64,000 bases of DNA, taken from Streptomyces sp. TG1A-60. GTDB taxonomy: Bacteria; Actinomycetota; Actinomycetes; Streptomycetales; Streptomycetaceae. The stretch is taken from contig NZ_CP147520.1 of assembly GCF_037201975.1 (NCBI RefSeq), positions 1,426,001 to 1,490,000 on the forward strand. Reading direction: 5' to 3'. Each line of letters opens with the position of its first letter. Position 1 is the stretch's first letter. The notes below the pieces were generated by a model that was given only the letters and a program-made list of their open reading frames with translations, was not told where the DNA came from and did not search any database. Below are positions 17,013 through 25,800 of the stretch, piece after piece. The position numbers were made by a program, and so were the translations under genes.

Positions 17013-17927
17013 CTACTGCTCCGCCGCCGACTTGACCACCTTGTTCAGCCGGTGCATCCGGGTCGCCAGGCTCATCCGGCCCTCCAGGCGGAAGGCCGGC
17101 GGCTGCCGTCCGTCCACGTCGGCGAAACCGTACTCCACCGCCAGGTCGCCGGTGCTGAGCACCTTGCCCGTGCGCTCCATCACCTCGGGGTCCGCGAGCA
17201 GGGCCGCGATCGCCCGCCCCACGTACTCCGGGGAGTGGACCACCGAAGCGGGACCGTCACCCATCGCCTCCCAGGCGGCCTCCACCCGCTCCGTACGGAC
17301 GAAGCCCGGGTGCAGGGAGAGCGCCGCGACACCCTTCTTGCGCAGGTCGGCGGCGAAACCCCGGCACATGCGGTCGGAGGCCGACTTGAAGACGTCGTAG
17401 CCGACCTGGCCGAGGTAGATGTCGCCGTCGGAGAAGCTGATGCCGACGACCAGGCCGCTCTGCTGCGGCAGCATCAGGGGGACGAGCCTGCGGGTGACGT
17501 CGTACTGCGCGCGCAGCGACGTCTCGAACAGGCCGTAGCGCCACATCGGCTGGTCCCAGAAGGGCGCGTCGAAGCGGACCTCGGAGGAGCGTTCGTAGCC
17601 TCCCCAGGCGTTGTTGACCAGCAGGTCCAACTTGCCGTGGTCGGCCTGGACGCGGGCGGCGAGCGCCTCGTTGTCCGCGGCCGCTCCGTGGTCGCAGCGC
17701 ACGGCGATGCCCTTGCCGCCGCGCTCGGTGACCTCCTCGGCAGTGCTGTCCACCGTGCCGGGCAGTCCTTCGGTGCTCGCGCCGTCCCGAGTGCTGCGGC
17801 CCGTGACGTACACGGTGGCGCCCGCGGCGCCGAGCGCGAGCGCGATGCCGCGGCCCACTCCACGGCTGGCGCCGGTGACCACGGCCACCTTGCCGCCCAG
17901 GTCCGGCGAGTTCCAGTCCTCGTTCAC
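17013..17927 (-). CDS. Short-chain dehydrogenase/reductase (classical SDR)
   Basis: A 304-residue Rossmann oxidoreductase. The cofactor motif VAVVTGASRGVGRGIALALG lies near the N-terminus, and LLVNNAWGG is the NNAG-type block. The catalytic segment reads VGISFSDGDIYLGQVGYDVFK, giving Ser and YDVFK (YxxxK). It resembles the DHRS1-like group, longer than most classical SDRs. I chose the GTG at 17927 because GGAAGGA lies ~10 bp upstream; a longer ATG start at 17972 is possible. It is the last gene of the leftward ACP-methyltransferase-oxidase-reductase operon and may reduce or oxidise an aldehyde/alcohol produced there. Confidence 0.85.
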   Translation of the reverse strand: MNEDWNSPDLGGKVAVVTGASRGVGRGIALALGAAGATVYVTGRSTRDGASTEGLPGTVDSTAEEVTERGGKGIAVRCDHGAAADNEALAARVQADHGKLDLLVNNAWGGYERSSEVRFDAPFWDQPMWRYGLFETSLRAQYDVTRRLVPLMLPQQSGLVVGISFSDGDIYLGQVGYDVFKSASDRMCRGFAADLRKKGVAALSLHPGFVRTERVEAAWEAMGDGPASVVHSPEYVGRAIAALLADPEVMERTGKVLSTGDLAVEYGFADVDGRQPPAFRLEGRMSLATRMHRLNKVVKSAAEQ

Positions 17928-17999
17928 CGCACTGTCCTTCCGTTCGTCCGGCCGCTTGGACCGGCCGTTCACTCTGACCGCGTGGTCCGGCCGTCCGGT

Positions 18000-19037
18000 C
18001 TAGCCGAGGTGTTCCGCGGCGTACTCCAGGCTCGTCAGATACGCCGTCGTGTCATCGACTTGTGGAATGCCGTAGCGCTCGCGCAGCTCGGGCATGGAGG
18101 TGGGCAGCACGCCGCCGCTGCACCGGGTGACCTCGCTGACGTCACGCAGGACGGACAGGTAGGAGCGGGTCCGCGGGGCGGTGTTCTCGATGGCGTCCGG
18201 GGCGAGTTCATCGGCGTTCACCACCGGCGGCGGTGTCAGCGAACGCCCGCGTCCGGCAGCGTGCTTGACCAGCACCCGCAGACAGGACTCGATGTCCATG
18301 GCCTCCGGGCCGTACGTCACCCAGAACTCGCCCGCCTCGTCCCCCAGTTCGATGGCGCGCAGCACTGCCTTGGACAGCAGGTCCTGTGGGACGAAGTCCA
18401 TCCGGATGCCCGGGTGCGCGGGAAGGAAGGGCGCCCTGCCGCGGCTCAGCCAGTCCGACATCAGCTGCACGATCTGGCCCTGCGAGGTCCAGCCCGTGGT
18501 GGAGTCGCCGATGAGGTTGGTGGGGCGGAAGACGGTGTGCCGCACCCCGCTGTCGCGCAGGACGTGCTCCGCCTCGCGCTTGGAGCTGATGTAGTTGCGG
18601 CAGATGTTGTCCGCGCCGAGCGCCACGGGCGCGCTGTCCGCGAGCGCGGCGACGAACGCCGTGCTCATGAAGTGGACGGTCGAGTCCGCCCGCTCGGCGA
18701 ACTCCGCGACCCGCCGGGTGCCCTCGATGTTGATCGGCCGGTAGTCCTCGGCGGGCAGACCCCACTCGGTCAGGCCCGCGGAGTGGATGACGACGTCGAC
18801 CTCGGCTGCGAGGGCGGCGTAGCTGTCCTCGTCGAGACCGAACCTCTCCGCGGTCAGGTCCAGGCGGACCGACCGCGCGTCCCCGGCCTCGGGCACCGGC
18901 GTGCTGTGGGTGGCGACGACGAACCGCGGGCCGTCCGGCTCCCGCAGGAGGGAGCGTCCGACGACCCCGGACGCGCCGGTCAGCAGGACGGTGGGGCGAG
19001 CGCCCGCGCCGTTCCCTCCGCTCACGGTGCGGCTCAT
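18000..19037 (-). CDS. Thioester-reductase-like NAD(P)-dependent SDR (extended)
   Basis: The 345-residue protein belongs to the extended SDR/NAD-binding-4 group that includes fatty acyl reductases and thioester-reductase domains. Motifs: TVLLTGASGVVGRSLLREPD near residue 16, VDVVIHSAGLTEWGLP, INIEGTRRVAEFAERADSTV, and YISSKREAE (YxxxK). With a dedicated ACP in the same operon, it plausibly performs reductive release of an acyl-ACP to aldehyde or alcohol, but an epimerase-like role is not excluded. The ATG at 19037 overlaps the oxidase stop (ATGA). Confidence 0.82.
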   Translation of the reverse strand: MSRTVSGGNGAGARPTVLLTGASGVVGRSLLREPDGPRFVVATHSTPVPEAGDARSVRLDLTAERFGLDEDSYAALAAEVDVVIHSAGLTEWGLPAEDYRPINIEGTRRVAEFAERADSTVHFMSTAFVAALADSAPVALGADNICRNYISSKREAEHVLRDSGVRHTVFRPTNLIGDSTTGWTSQGQIVQLMSDWLSRGRAPFLPAHPGIRMDFVPQDLLSKAVLRAIELGDEAGEFWVTYGPEAMDIESCLRVLVKHAAGRGRSLTPPPVVNADELAPDAIENTAPRTRSYLSVLRDVSEVTRCSGGVLPTSMPELRERYGIPQVDDTTAYLTSLEYAAEHLG

Positions 19038-20359
19038 GCGCGGGAGTCCTTCCAGTCCATCAGCCGTGCCACGGCACGGGTGCCGGCGAACAGGACCGGG
19101 TCGGGCGGGAAGGAGGCGGGCGGCTTGCGCCGCTCGTCGTCCACGAAGAGCAGCCGTGAGTAGTCCGTGTCCTTGCCGAGCGTGAGGTCGCGCAGGACCT
19201 TGCCGCCGGTGTGGGTGGCCGCGATGCCGTTGCCGCAATAGCCGTACCCGTACAGGATGTTGCCGCTGCCGAGCCTGCCGAAGTGCGGGGCGAAGTCACG
19301 GACGACATCGGCGGTCCCGCCGTACGCGTAGCTGAACTCCACGTCGCCCCACATCGGGAAGAACCGCAGGAACTCCCGGTGGATCTCCCGGTATACCTCG
19401 GGCCGGTTCATGTTCCGCTGCCGCTTGTCCCTGCCGTAGTAGTACGGAGCCGGGCCGCCGGCGAACATGATGCGGTTGTCGTGTGTGAAACGGGCGCAGG
19501 TCAGCAGGGACTTGGCCTCGACCAGGCCCTCGCGTCCCTCCCAGTTCACGCGTCCCAGCTGCGCGTCGGTGAGCGGCTCGCTCACCATCGCGTACGTCCA
19601 GATCGGGATGACCTTCCTGCGGAAGGGCGGGAAGGCGTCCATGTGAACGTTGGTGGCCAGGACGACCTTGTCGGCCTTGACCTGCCCGCCGGCTGTCACG
19701 ACCGTCGGCCGCACTCCAGGTTCCACGCGCAGGCAGGGCGAGTTGTCGTAGATCGTCACGCCCTTCTCACGCACCACGCGGGCGATGCCGCGGGAGAGTT
19801 TGAAGGGGTTCACGAGCGCGCCGCCGGTGCGCATGCTCCCGAGCACCGCGGGCGAGCCGATCACGGCCTGGGTCTCCTCGCGCGGGAGGATCTCCACCTG
19901 CGCGGCGCCCATCTGCTCGGCGAGACCGCGGTCGTGCTCCAGCCGCTTGAGCTGGGCGGCGTCGGTGGCCACCATCAGGTAGTCGTTGGCCTCGTACTCC
20001 GCGTCGACGCGGTTCTTGCGGGCGAACCTGCCGATTTCCAGGATCGACCGGCCGACCGCCTGCGACGCCTCGAGCGCGCGCTGGAGCCCGAATTCCTTGA
20101 CCAAAGCCTGGATGTCTTTGCCGATGGTTGGCGTGACGAATCCGTCGGCGCGGCCCGAGGCGCCGTAGCCGGAGTGGTTCGCCTCGACGATGCGGATGTC
20201 GAGCGCGGGCTCGGCCTCTTTGAGGAAGTAGGCGGTCCAGAGTCCCGTGAAACCGCCGCCGACGATGCAGACGTCGCAGTCGACGGATTCCCGGAGAGGG
20301 GCCCCGACGGTGACCTTTTCGGTGTCGTGCCAATAGACGACGTGCTTGTACGCATTCAA
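19034..20359 (-). CDS. FAD-dependent oxidase/dehydrogenase of the DAO family
   Basis: A 441-residue DAO-superfamily flavoenzyme. The dinucleotide motif is VCIVGGGFTGLWTAYFLKEA (about 30-49), followed by a GYGASGRADGFVTPT segment like that of gamma-glutamylputrescine oxidase-type proteins. The C-terminal GYGYCGNGIAATHTGGKVL closes the FAD site. Such enzymes oxidise C-N bonds of amines or amino acids. Sandwiched between the methyltransferase (34-bp gap) and the acyl reductase (ATGA overlap), it may act on an ACP-bound amino-acyl or acyl intermediate; the substrate is not evident from sequence. Confidence 0.85.
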   Translation of the reverse strand: MNAYKHVVYWHDTEKVTVGAPLRESVDCDVCIVGGGFTGLWTAYFLKEAEPALDIRIVEANHSGYGASGRADGFVTPTIGKDIQALVKEFGLQRALEASQAVGRSILEIGRFARKNRVDAEYEANDYLMVATDAAQLKRLEHDRGLAEQMGAAQVEILPREETQAVIGSPAVLGSMRTGGALVNPFKLSRGIARVVREKGVTIYDNSPCLRVEPGVRPTVVTAGGQVKADKVVLATNVHMDAFPPFRRKVIPIWTYAMVSEPLTDAQLGRVNWEGREGLVEAKSLLTCARFTHDNRIMFAGGPAPYYYGRDKRQRNMNRPEVYREIHREFLRFFPMWGDVEFSYAYGGTADVVRDFAPHFGRLGSGNILYGYGYCGNGIAATHTGGKVLRDLTLGKDTDYSRLLFVDDERRKPPASFPPDPVLFAGTRAVARLMDWKDSRA

Positions 20360-20393
20360 CTGAGTGCTCCTCGAGAGCCGGTGGAGCTGTCGG

Positions 20394-21260
20394 TCACACG
20401 GCTTCGAGAATGATCCTCGACAGGCCCAGATGACGGTTCTTGAAGTGGCCGACGGTGGAGCTCAGATACCGCTCGTAGTTGGCGACGTTCTCCTCGCCGG
20501 CCACCTTCACGGCCTGAACACGGTTGGCCCGCAACCGGTCGAGCCATTGCTGGCAGGTGCGGCTGTAGTGATCCGGGTCGTTGCGCAGACGGACGACATC
20601 AAAGCGCTTCTCGCTTGATTCGAGAACCTCGGAGAGCGCCGGAATCTCGGACTCCGGGAAAATGATGTCGATGATGAATAGCAGATCCCGCACGGTCTGC
20701 TTGTCCATCTGGACGTTGTTACCCTTGATGTTGGTCTGCAACGCGATCCTGCCGCCCTTGGGCAGCCAGGCGCGGCAGCGCTCGAAGAACTCGCGGTACG
20801 CGGCGACCCGCTCGGCACGGGACAGGCCGGTGCGCGCGAAGTGCTCGAAGGCGCCGATGGAGATGATCGCGTCGTAGTGCTCGGCGGGCTCGTGGTCGAG
20901 CCAGTTCTCCACCCGCACCTCGGTCCGCTCGAGCGCCAGCTCACGCAGGCGTTCCGCCTGGCTGTCGCTGAGCGTGAGGCCGACGGCCTGCTGCACGCCG
21001 TGTGTGCGGACCAGCCGTTCGAGCAGGCTTCCCCAGCCGCAGCCGACGTCGAGGACGCGGCGCGCGCCGGCCGCCCGCGCGCCCTCGATCAGGTAGTCGA
21101 GCTTGCGCTGCTGGGCGCTTTCGAGCGTGTCGCCCTCGTCCCACAGCGCACACGTGTACGTGAGGTCCGTGTCCAGCCACAGCGCGAAGAAGTCGTTGGA
21201 GACGTCGTAGTGATGCTTGATGGACTCCGCGGTGGCGCCCTGGTAGTCGATGGCCGTCAC
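20394..21260 (-). CDS. SAM-dependent methyltransferase, cyclopropane-fatty-acid-synthase family
   Basis: A 288-residue class I methyltransferase. The N-terminal IKHHYDVSNDFFALWLD followed by LTYTCALW is diagnostic of CFA synthase/mycolic-acid cyclopropane synthase-like proteins. The SAM motif is VLDVGCGWGSLLERLV, with IISIGAFEHFARTGLS after it. It lacks the N-terminal domain of E. coli Cfa, as in the mycobacterial type. It overlaps the upstream ACP gene by 4 bp, suggesting an ACP-bound acyl substrate. Possible outcomes are C-methylation or cyclopropanation of an alkene, or methylation at another carbon or nitrogen; the unsaturated chain implied by the desaturase of Region B would fit the former. 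Confidence 0.87.
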   Translation of the reverse strand: MTAIDYQGATAESIKHHYDVSNDFFALWLDTDLTYTCALWDEGDTLESAQQRKLDYLIEGARAAGARRVLDVGCGWGSLLERLVRTHGVQQAVGLTLSDSQAERLRELALERTEVRVENWLDHEPAEHYDAIISIGAFEHFARTGLSRAERVAAYREFFERCRAWLPKGGRIALQTNIKGNNVQMDKQTVRDLLFIIDIIFPESEIPALSEVLESSEKRFDVVRLRNDPDHYSRTCQQWLDRLRANRVQAVKVAGEENVANYERYLSSTVGHFKNRHLGLSRIILEAV

Positions 21261-21508
21261 GCGGCGGCGCTGCCCTGCTTGGTCTCCTCGGCGAGCTTCA
21301 CCAGGTCCGCGACCGTCTGCACGCTCGCGGCCTTGCTCTCGTCGAATTCGATGTCGAGGTCGTCCTCGATGGTGTAGACGATGTCGGCGATCTGCAGGCT
21401 CGACAGGCCCACGGAGTCAAAAGCGGTGTCCTCGTTCAGGGTGTACGAGTTCGCCTTGCTGCCGAGCTTCTTGGCAATGCGGGCACAAACTTCTTCAGCA
21501 GTGATCAC
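21257..21508 (-). CDS. Acyl carrier protein
   Basis: An 83-residue stand-alone ACP. The phosphopantetheine Ser lies in FDSVGLSSLQIADIVYTIED, i.e. GLSS in place of the common G(x)DS. The C-terminal TVADLVKLAEETK fits type II ACPs. The GTG at 21508 has only a weak AAAGG upstream. It is the first gene of the leftward operon, is coupled to the CFA-like methyltransferase, and is divergent from the large PKS operon across a 399-bp region with an 18-bp palindrome. Confidence 0.85.
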   Translation of the reverse strand: MITAEEVCARIAKKLGSKANSYTLNEDTAFDSVGLSSLQIADIVYTIEDDLDIEFDESKAASVQTVADLVKLAEETKQGSAAA

Positions 21509-21907
21509 GGGGCAGCCTTTCCGATGCACGTGATGGGATGACCGAGGTTCTGTGAGCCCGCGATCCGAACCGCTGCGCCAGGGGACCGGGAGTAATGACC
21601 TCTGGGGCGTGTGCTGAAGCCGCACGGCACACCTCGTCCGTGCGCTAGTCCTTCATCTTGCTGCGGACGGCTCCTGCACGGGAGTTGCCACGGTACCCAG
21701 ACGATCGTCGACCGACTATTGCCCTTAAGGGCAATGATCGTTCTTGGTCGGGTTGTTGCTGGCGAAAACGAGTCGGAGATGTTTTGCTTATCCCGGCTCA
21801 TCCGTCCGGGCAGCCACCACGCCGCCCAACTGGGCATCGGGAGTTGCGTACTGTGCGAGCACCCCTTCGCGGCCTCCCGAACCCGTAGAGCTCTGAGGAG
21901 ATGTGAA
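21509..21907. promoter_or_regulatory. Divergent promoter region of the Region B cluster
   Basis: A 399-bp intergenic segment separates the leftward ACP operon from the rightward ten-gene PKS operon. It contains the perfect 18-bp palindrome at 21718-21735 and, at its right end, GAGGAG (21895-21900) as ribosome site for the hydrolase-fold gene. No gene is seen. This is the natural control point for the whole cluster. Confidence 0.6.
21718..21735. promoter_or_regulatory. Perfect 18-bp palindrome, candidate operator
   Basis: ATTGCCCTTAAGGGCAAT is identical to its reverse complement. It is unusually AT-containing for this genome and lies mid-way in the divergent promoter region. The symmetry suggests a site for a dimeric regulator (TetR-, MarR- or GntR-like), none of which is encoded next to it. 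Confidence 0.6.
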
Positions 21908-22759
21908 ATGGCTGAGTTAAACCTTTCGGCTGGCACGGTGGAGTATCAGGACACCGGCGGGGAGGGGCCGGTCGTGGTCCTGCTGCACGGCGTCGCGATG
22001 GACGGCTCCCTGTGGCGGAACGTGGTGGCGTCTCTGCGTTCCGAATTCCGGTGCGTGGTACCGACGTTGCCGCTGGGTGGTCATCGCCGGCCGATGAAGC
22101 CGGACGCGGACCTGTCGATCGCGGGCGTGGCCCGGCTGGTCGCGGAGTTCCTCGACCGGCTCGACCTGCGCGAAGTCACGCTGGTGATGAGCGACTGGGG
22201 CGGTGCGCAGGCCCTGGTCTCCGAGGGCAGGGACGAGCGTATCGGGCGCCTTGTCATCACCTCGTGCGAGGCGTTCGACAACTTTCCGCCGGGCGTGCCC
22301 GGAAGCAACCTCTTCACCTCGGCAAAGCTGCCGGGCGGCATCAACTTCGCCTTCAAGCTGCTGAAGTGGAAGCCGATGCGCCGACTGCCCATGACCTGGG
22401 GCTGGATGAGCAAGCGGCCGGTCCCGCACGAGGTGATGAACGCCTGGTTCGAACCGCTGTGGACCTCCAAGGAGATCCGTCGCGACCTGCGCAAGTACGT
22501 GCTCGGGGTGCCGCCGAAGAGTGAACTGCTCGACTGGGCAGAGAAGTTGCGCGACTTCGACCGGCCCGCGCTCGTGGTGTGGGCCGCCGAGGACAAGGTG
22601 ATGCCGCCCGAGCACGGGCGCAGGCTCGCCGAGCTGCTGCCCAAGGGCCAGCTCGTCGAGATCGAAGACAGCTACACCCTCATTCCCGAGGACCAGCCGG
22701 AACAGCTCAGCGCGCACATCCGGTCCTTCCTGCTGACGGGCAAGGCCACCTCCTCGTAG
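21908..22759 (+). CDS. Alpha/beta-hydrolase fold protein, haloalkane dehalogenase/epoxide hydrolase-like
   Basis: A 283-residue alpha/beta-hydrolase fold protein. LLHGVAMDGSLWRNV gives the oxyanion HG motif, and the nucleophile elbow TLVMSDWGGAQ places an Asp (D96) where haloalkane dehalogenases and epoxide hydrolases have theirs. The usual catalytic His is missing: the C-terminal block reads DSYTLIPEDQPEQL, without His before the IPED. It may thus not be a normal hydrolase. ATG 21908 follows GAGGAG. Its fourth codon is TTA (21917-21919), so translation should depend on bldA tRNA. It is the first gene of the PKS operon. Confidence 0.8.
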   Translation: MAELNLSAGTVEYQDTGGEGPVVVLLHGVAMDGSLWRNVVASLRSEFRCVVPTLPLGGHRRPMKPDADLSIAGVARLVAEFLDRLDLREVTLVMSDWGGAQALVSEGRDERIGRLVITSCEAFDNFPPGVPGSNLFTSAKLPGGINFAFKLLKWKPMRRLPMTWGWMSKRPVPHEVMNAWFEPLWTSKEIRRDLRKYVLGVPPKSELLDWAEKLRDFDRPALVVWAAEDKVMPPEHGRRLAELLPKGQLVEIEDSYTLIPEDQPEQLSAHIRSFLLTGKATSS

Positions 22760-22898
22760 GAGGCTCCCCGGAGGAGTGCCTCCCGGCAGGAGGACGGCCT
22801 TCCACCAGAACGGACGACGGAACTCTGTGGCCGCGCATCCCGTACCCGGGAGCGGCGGTCAGGCGCGGGGGCGCCGGGAGCACGACGTGGAGGACGGC

Positions 22899-25800
22899 AT
22901 GGCTGACGCGATGGACGAGCGGACCCGGCGATCAGAGCGGGCCGAGGAGGTGCGGGCCGAGGAGGTGCGGGCCGGGGAGGTGCGGGCCGGGGAGTCCGGG
23001 CCGACCGAGAGCTTGGCGGGGCGCCTGGCCGGGCTGCCGGCCGACCGCCGCCCGGCGGCCCTGCTCGACCTGGTCCGCGAGGAGACCGCGGGCCTGGCGG
23101 GCACGGACCCTCTCGACATCGACCCGGAGACGGCCTACCGCGACTACGGCTACAACTCCCTCGCGGCCGTGGAGCTGACCAGTCGGCTGAGCCGGGCCAC
23201 CGGCCTCGAACTGCCGCTCACCCTGCTCTTCGACCACCCGACGGCGTCCGCCGTGGCGGAGCACCTGCTCGGCCTGCTCGGCTTCGCGCACCCCGAGGAC
23301 GACGCCCCGGAGGCGGAAGCGGAGGGCGCCGGCATGGGCCATGCCCACGACGACGACCCCATCGCCGTCGTGGGCATGGCCTGCCGTTACCCGGGCGGCG
23401 TGACCTCCCCCGCCGGCCTGTGGGACGTGGCGGCCGCCGGTCGCGACGTCGTCTCGGACTTCCCCCGCGACCGGGGCTGGGACCTCGACGGTCTCTTCTC
23501 CGCCGACCCCGAGCAGCCCGGCACCAGTTACACCCGCACCGGCGGATTCCTCGACCCGGTCGCCGACTTCGACGCGGAGTTCTTCGGCATCTCGCGCCGC
23601 GAGGCACTGGCTATGGACCCCCAGCAGCGGCTGCTCCTGCAGACCGTCTGGGAGTCCCTGGAGAACGCGGGCATCGACCCCGGCCGCCTGAAGAAGTCGC
23701 GGACCGGCGTGTATGTGGGCAGCAGCGGCCAGGACTACGAGATCGTGGCGCGGTCCGGCCCCGGCGAGCTGGAGGGCTACTGGGGCATCGGCGCCGCGGG
23801 CAGCGTCCTGTCGGGCCGGGTCGCCTACGCCTTCGGCTTCGAGGGCCCCGCCCTCACCGTCGACACGGCCTGTTCGTCGTCACTGGTGGGCGTGCACCTG
23901 GCGGTGCACGCCCTACGCCGGGGCGAGTGCACGCTCGCCGTGGCGGGCGGCGCCACCGTGATGGCCACGCCGAAGGTCTTCACCGAGTTCAGCAGGCAGC
24001 GCGCGCTCTCGCCGGACGGCAGGTGCCGTTCGTACGCGGAGGCCGCCGACGGCACCGGCTGGGCCGAGGGCATCGGCGTCCTCCTCCTGGAACGCCTCAG
24101 CGAGGCCCGCCGCAACAACCACCGTGTCCTCGCCCTCATCCCGGGCACGGCGGTCAACCAGGACGGCGCCAGCAACGGCCTCACCGCCCCGAACGGCGGC
24201 TCCCAGCAGCGCGTCATCACCCAGGCACTCGCCGACGCCGGTCTGCGCCCCCGCGACATCGACGCGGTCGAGGGGCACGGCACCGGCACCACACTCGGCG
24301 ACCCCATCGAGATCGACGCCCTCGCGGCCGTGTTCGGCCACGACCGCCCCGCCGGACAGCCCCTGCGGCTGGGTTCGCTGAAGTCCAACATCGGGCACAG
24401 CCAGGCCGCGGCAGGCGTCGGCGGACTGATCAAGATGATCCAGGCGCTGCGCCACGAGGTGCTGCCCAGGACCCTGCACGTCGACCGGCCCACGCCCAAG
24501 GCCGACTGGTCCGGCGGCGGCATCTCCCTGCTGACCGAGGCCACCCCGTGGCCGCGCGGCGAGCGGGTCCGCCGGGCCGGGGTGTCGGCCTTCGGTGTGG
24601 GCGGGACCAACGCGCATGTCCTGGTGGAGGAGGCGCCCACCGTGCAGGCGGGGACGCCCGCGCCCGAGGCCCGGACGCCACGGCCCGAACTCCCTTCCTC
24701 CTCCACCCCCTTGGCGACGCCTCCCGTGGTGCCGTGGGTGCTGTCCGCCAAGACGCCGGCCGCCCTGCGCGCCCAGGCCCGCCGCCTGCACACCCACCTC
24801 ACCACCGCACAACCGGACGCCACCCCCACCCAGGTCGGCGCCGCCCTCGCCCACACCCGCGCCCACTTCGACCACCGGGCCACCCTCACCGGCACCACCC
24901 GCACCGAACTCCTCGACGCGGTCGCCGCCCTCGCCCGGGGCGAGGAGGCGGAGCAGGTCACCCGGGCCCACGCCCGTACCGGAAAGACCGTCTTCGTCTT
25001 CCCCGGCCAGGGCTCCCAGTGGATCGGCATGAGCCGTGAACTTGCCGCCGCCCACCCTGTGTTCGCCGAAGAGCTCAGCGCCTGCGCCGCCGCGCTCGCG
25101 CCCTACACCGACTTCTCGCTCGACGAGGTCCTGAGCGGGGCGCCCGGCGCTCCCCCGCTGGACCGGGTGGACGTCGTGCAGCCCGCGCTGTTCGCGGTGA
25201 TGGCGGCACTCGCCGCGCTCTGGCGCCACCATGGCGTGCACCCGGACGCCGTGGTCGGGCACTCGCAGGGCGAGATAGCCGCCGCGTACGTCGCCGGGGG
25301 CCTCTCGCTCCAGGACGCCGCCCGCGTCGTGGCGCTGCGCAGCAAGGCCATCGCGGAGATGGCTGGGCGAGGCGGCATGGCGTCGGTGACGGCGTCGCCC
25401 GAGCGGCTGCTGCCGCTCCTGGAGGGCTGGGACGGGCTCATCTCCGTCGCCGCCGTCAACGGCCCCTCCTCCATGACGGTTTCGGGTGACTCCGACGCCC
25501 TGGACGGGCTGCTGGCCCGCTGCGCCGCCGAGAACATCTGGGCCCGGCGGGTCCCCGTCGACTACGCCTCGCACTCCCCCCAGGTCGAGTCGCTCAAGGA
25601 GCGTCTGGCCGAGGTCCTGTCACCGGTCGCGCCACGCTCCGGAGAGGTGCGCTTCCACTCCACGGTCACCGCGGGCGAGTTCGACACCAGCGGCCTCGAC
25701 GCCGACTACTGGTACCGAAACCTGCGCCGGACCGTCCGGTTCGAGGAGGTCGTCCGCGCGCTGCTCGACCAGGGGCACACCACGTTCGTCGAGGTGAGTC

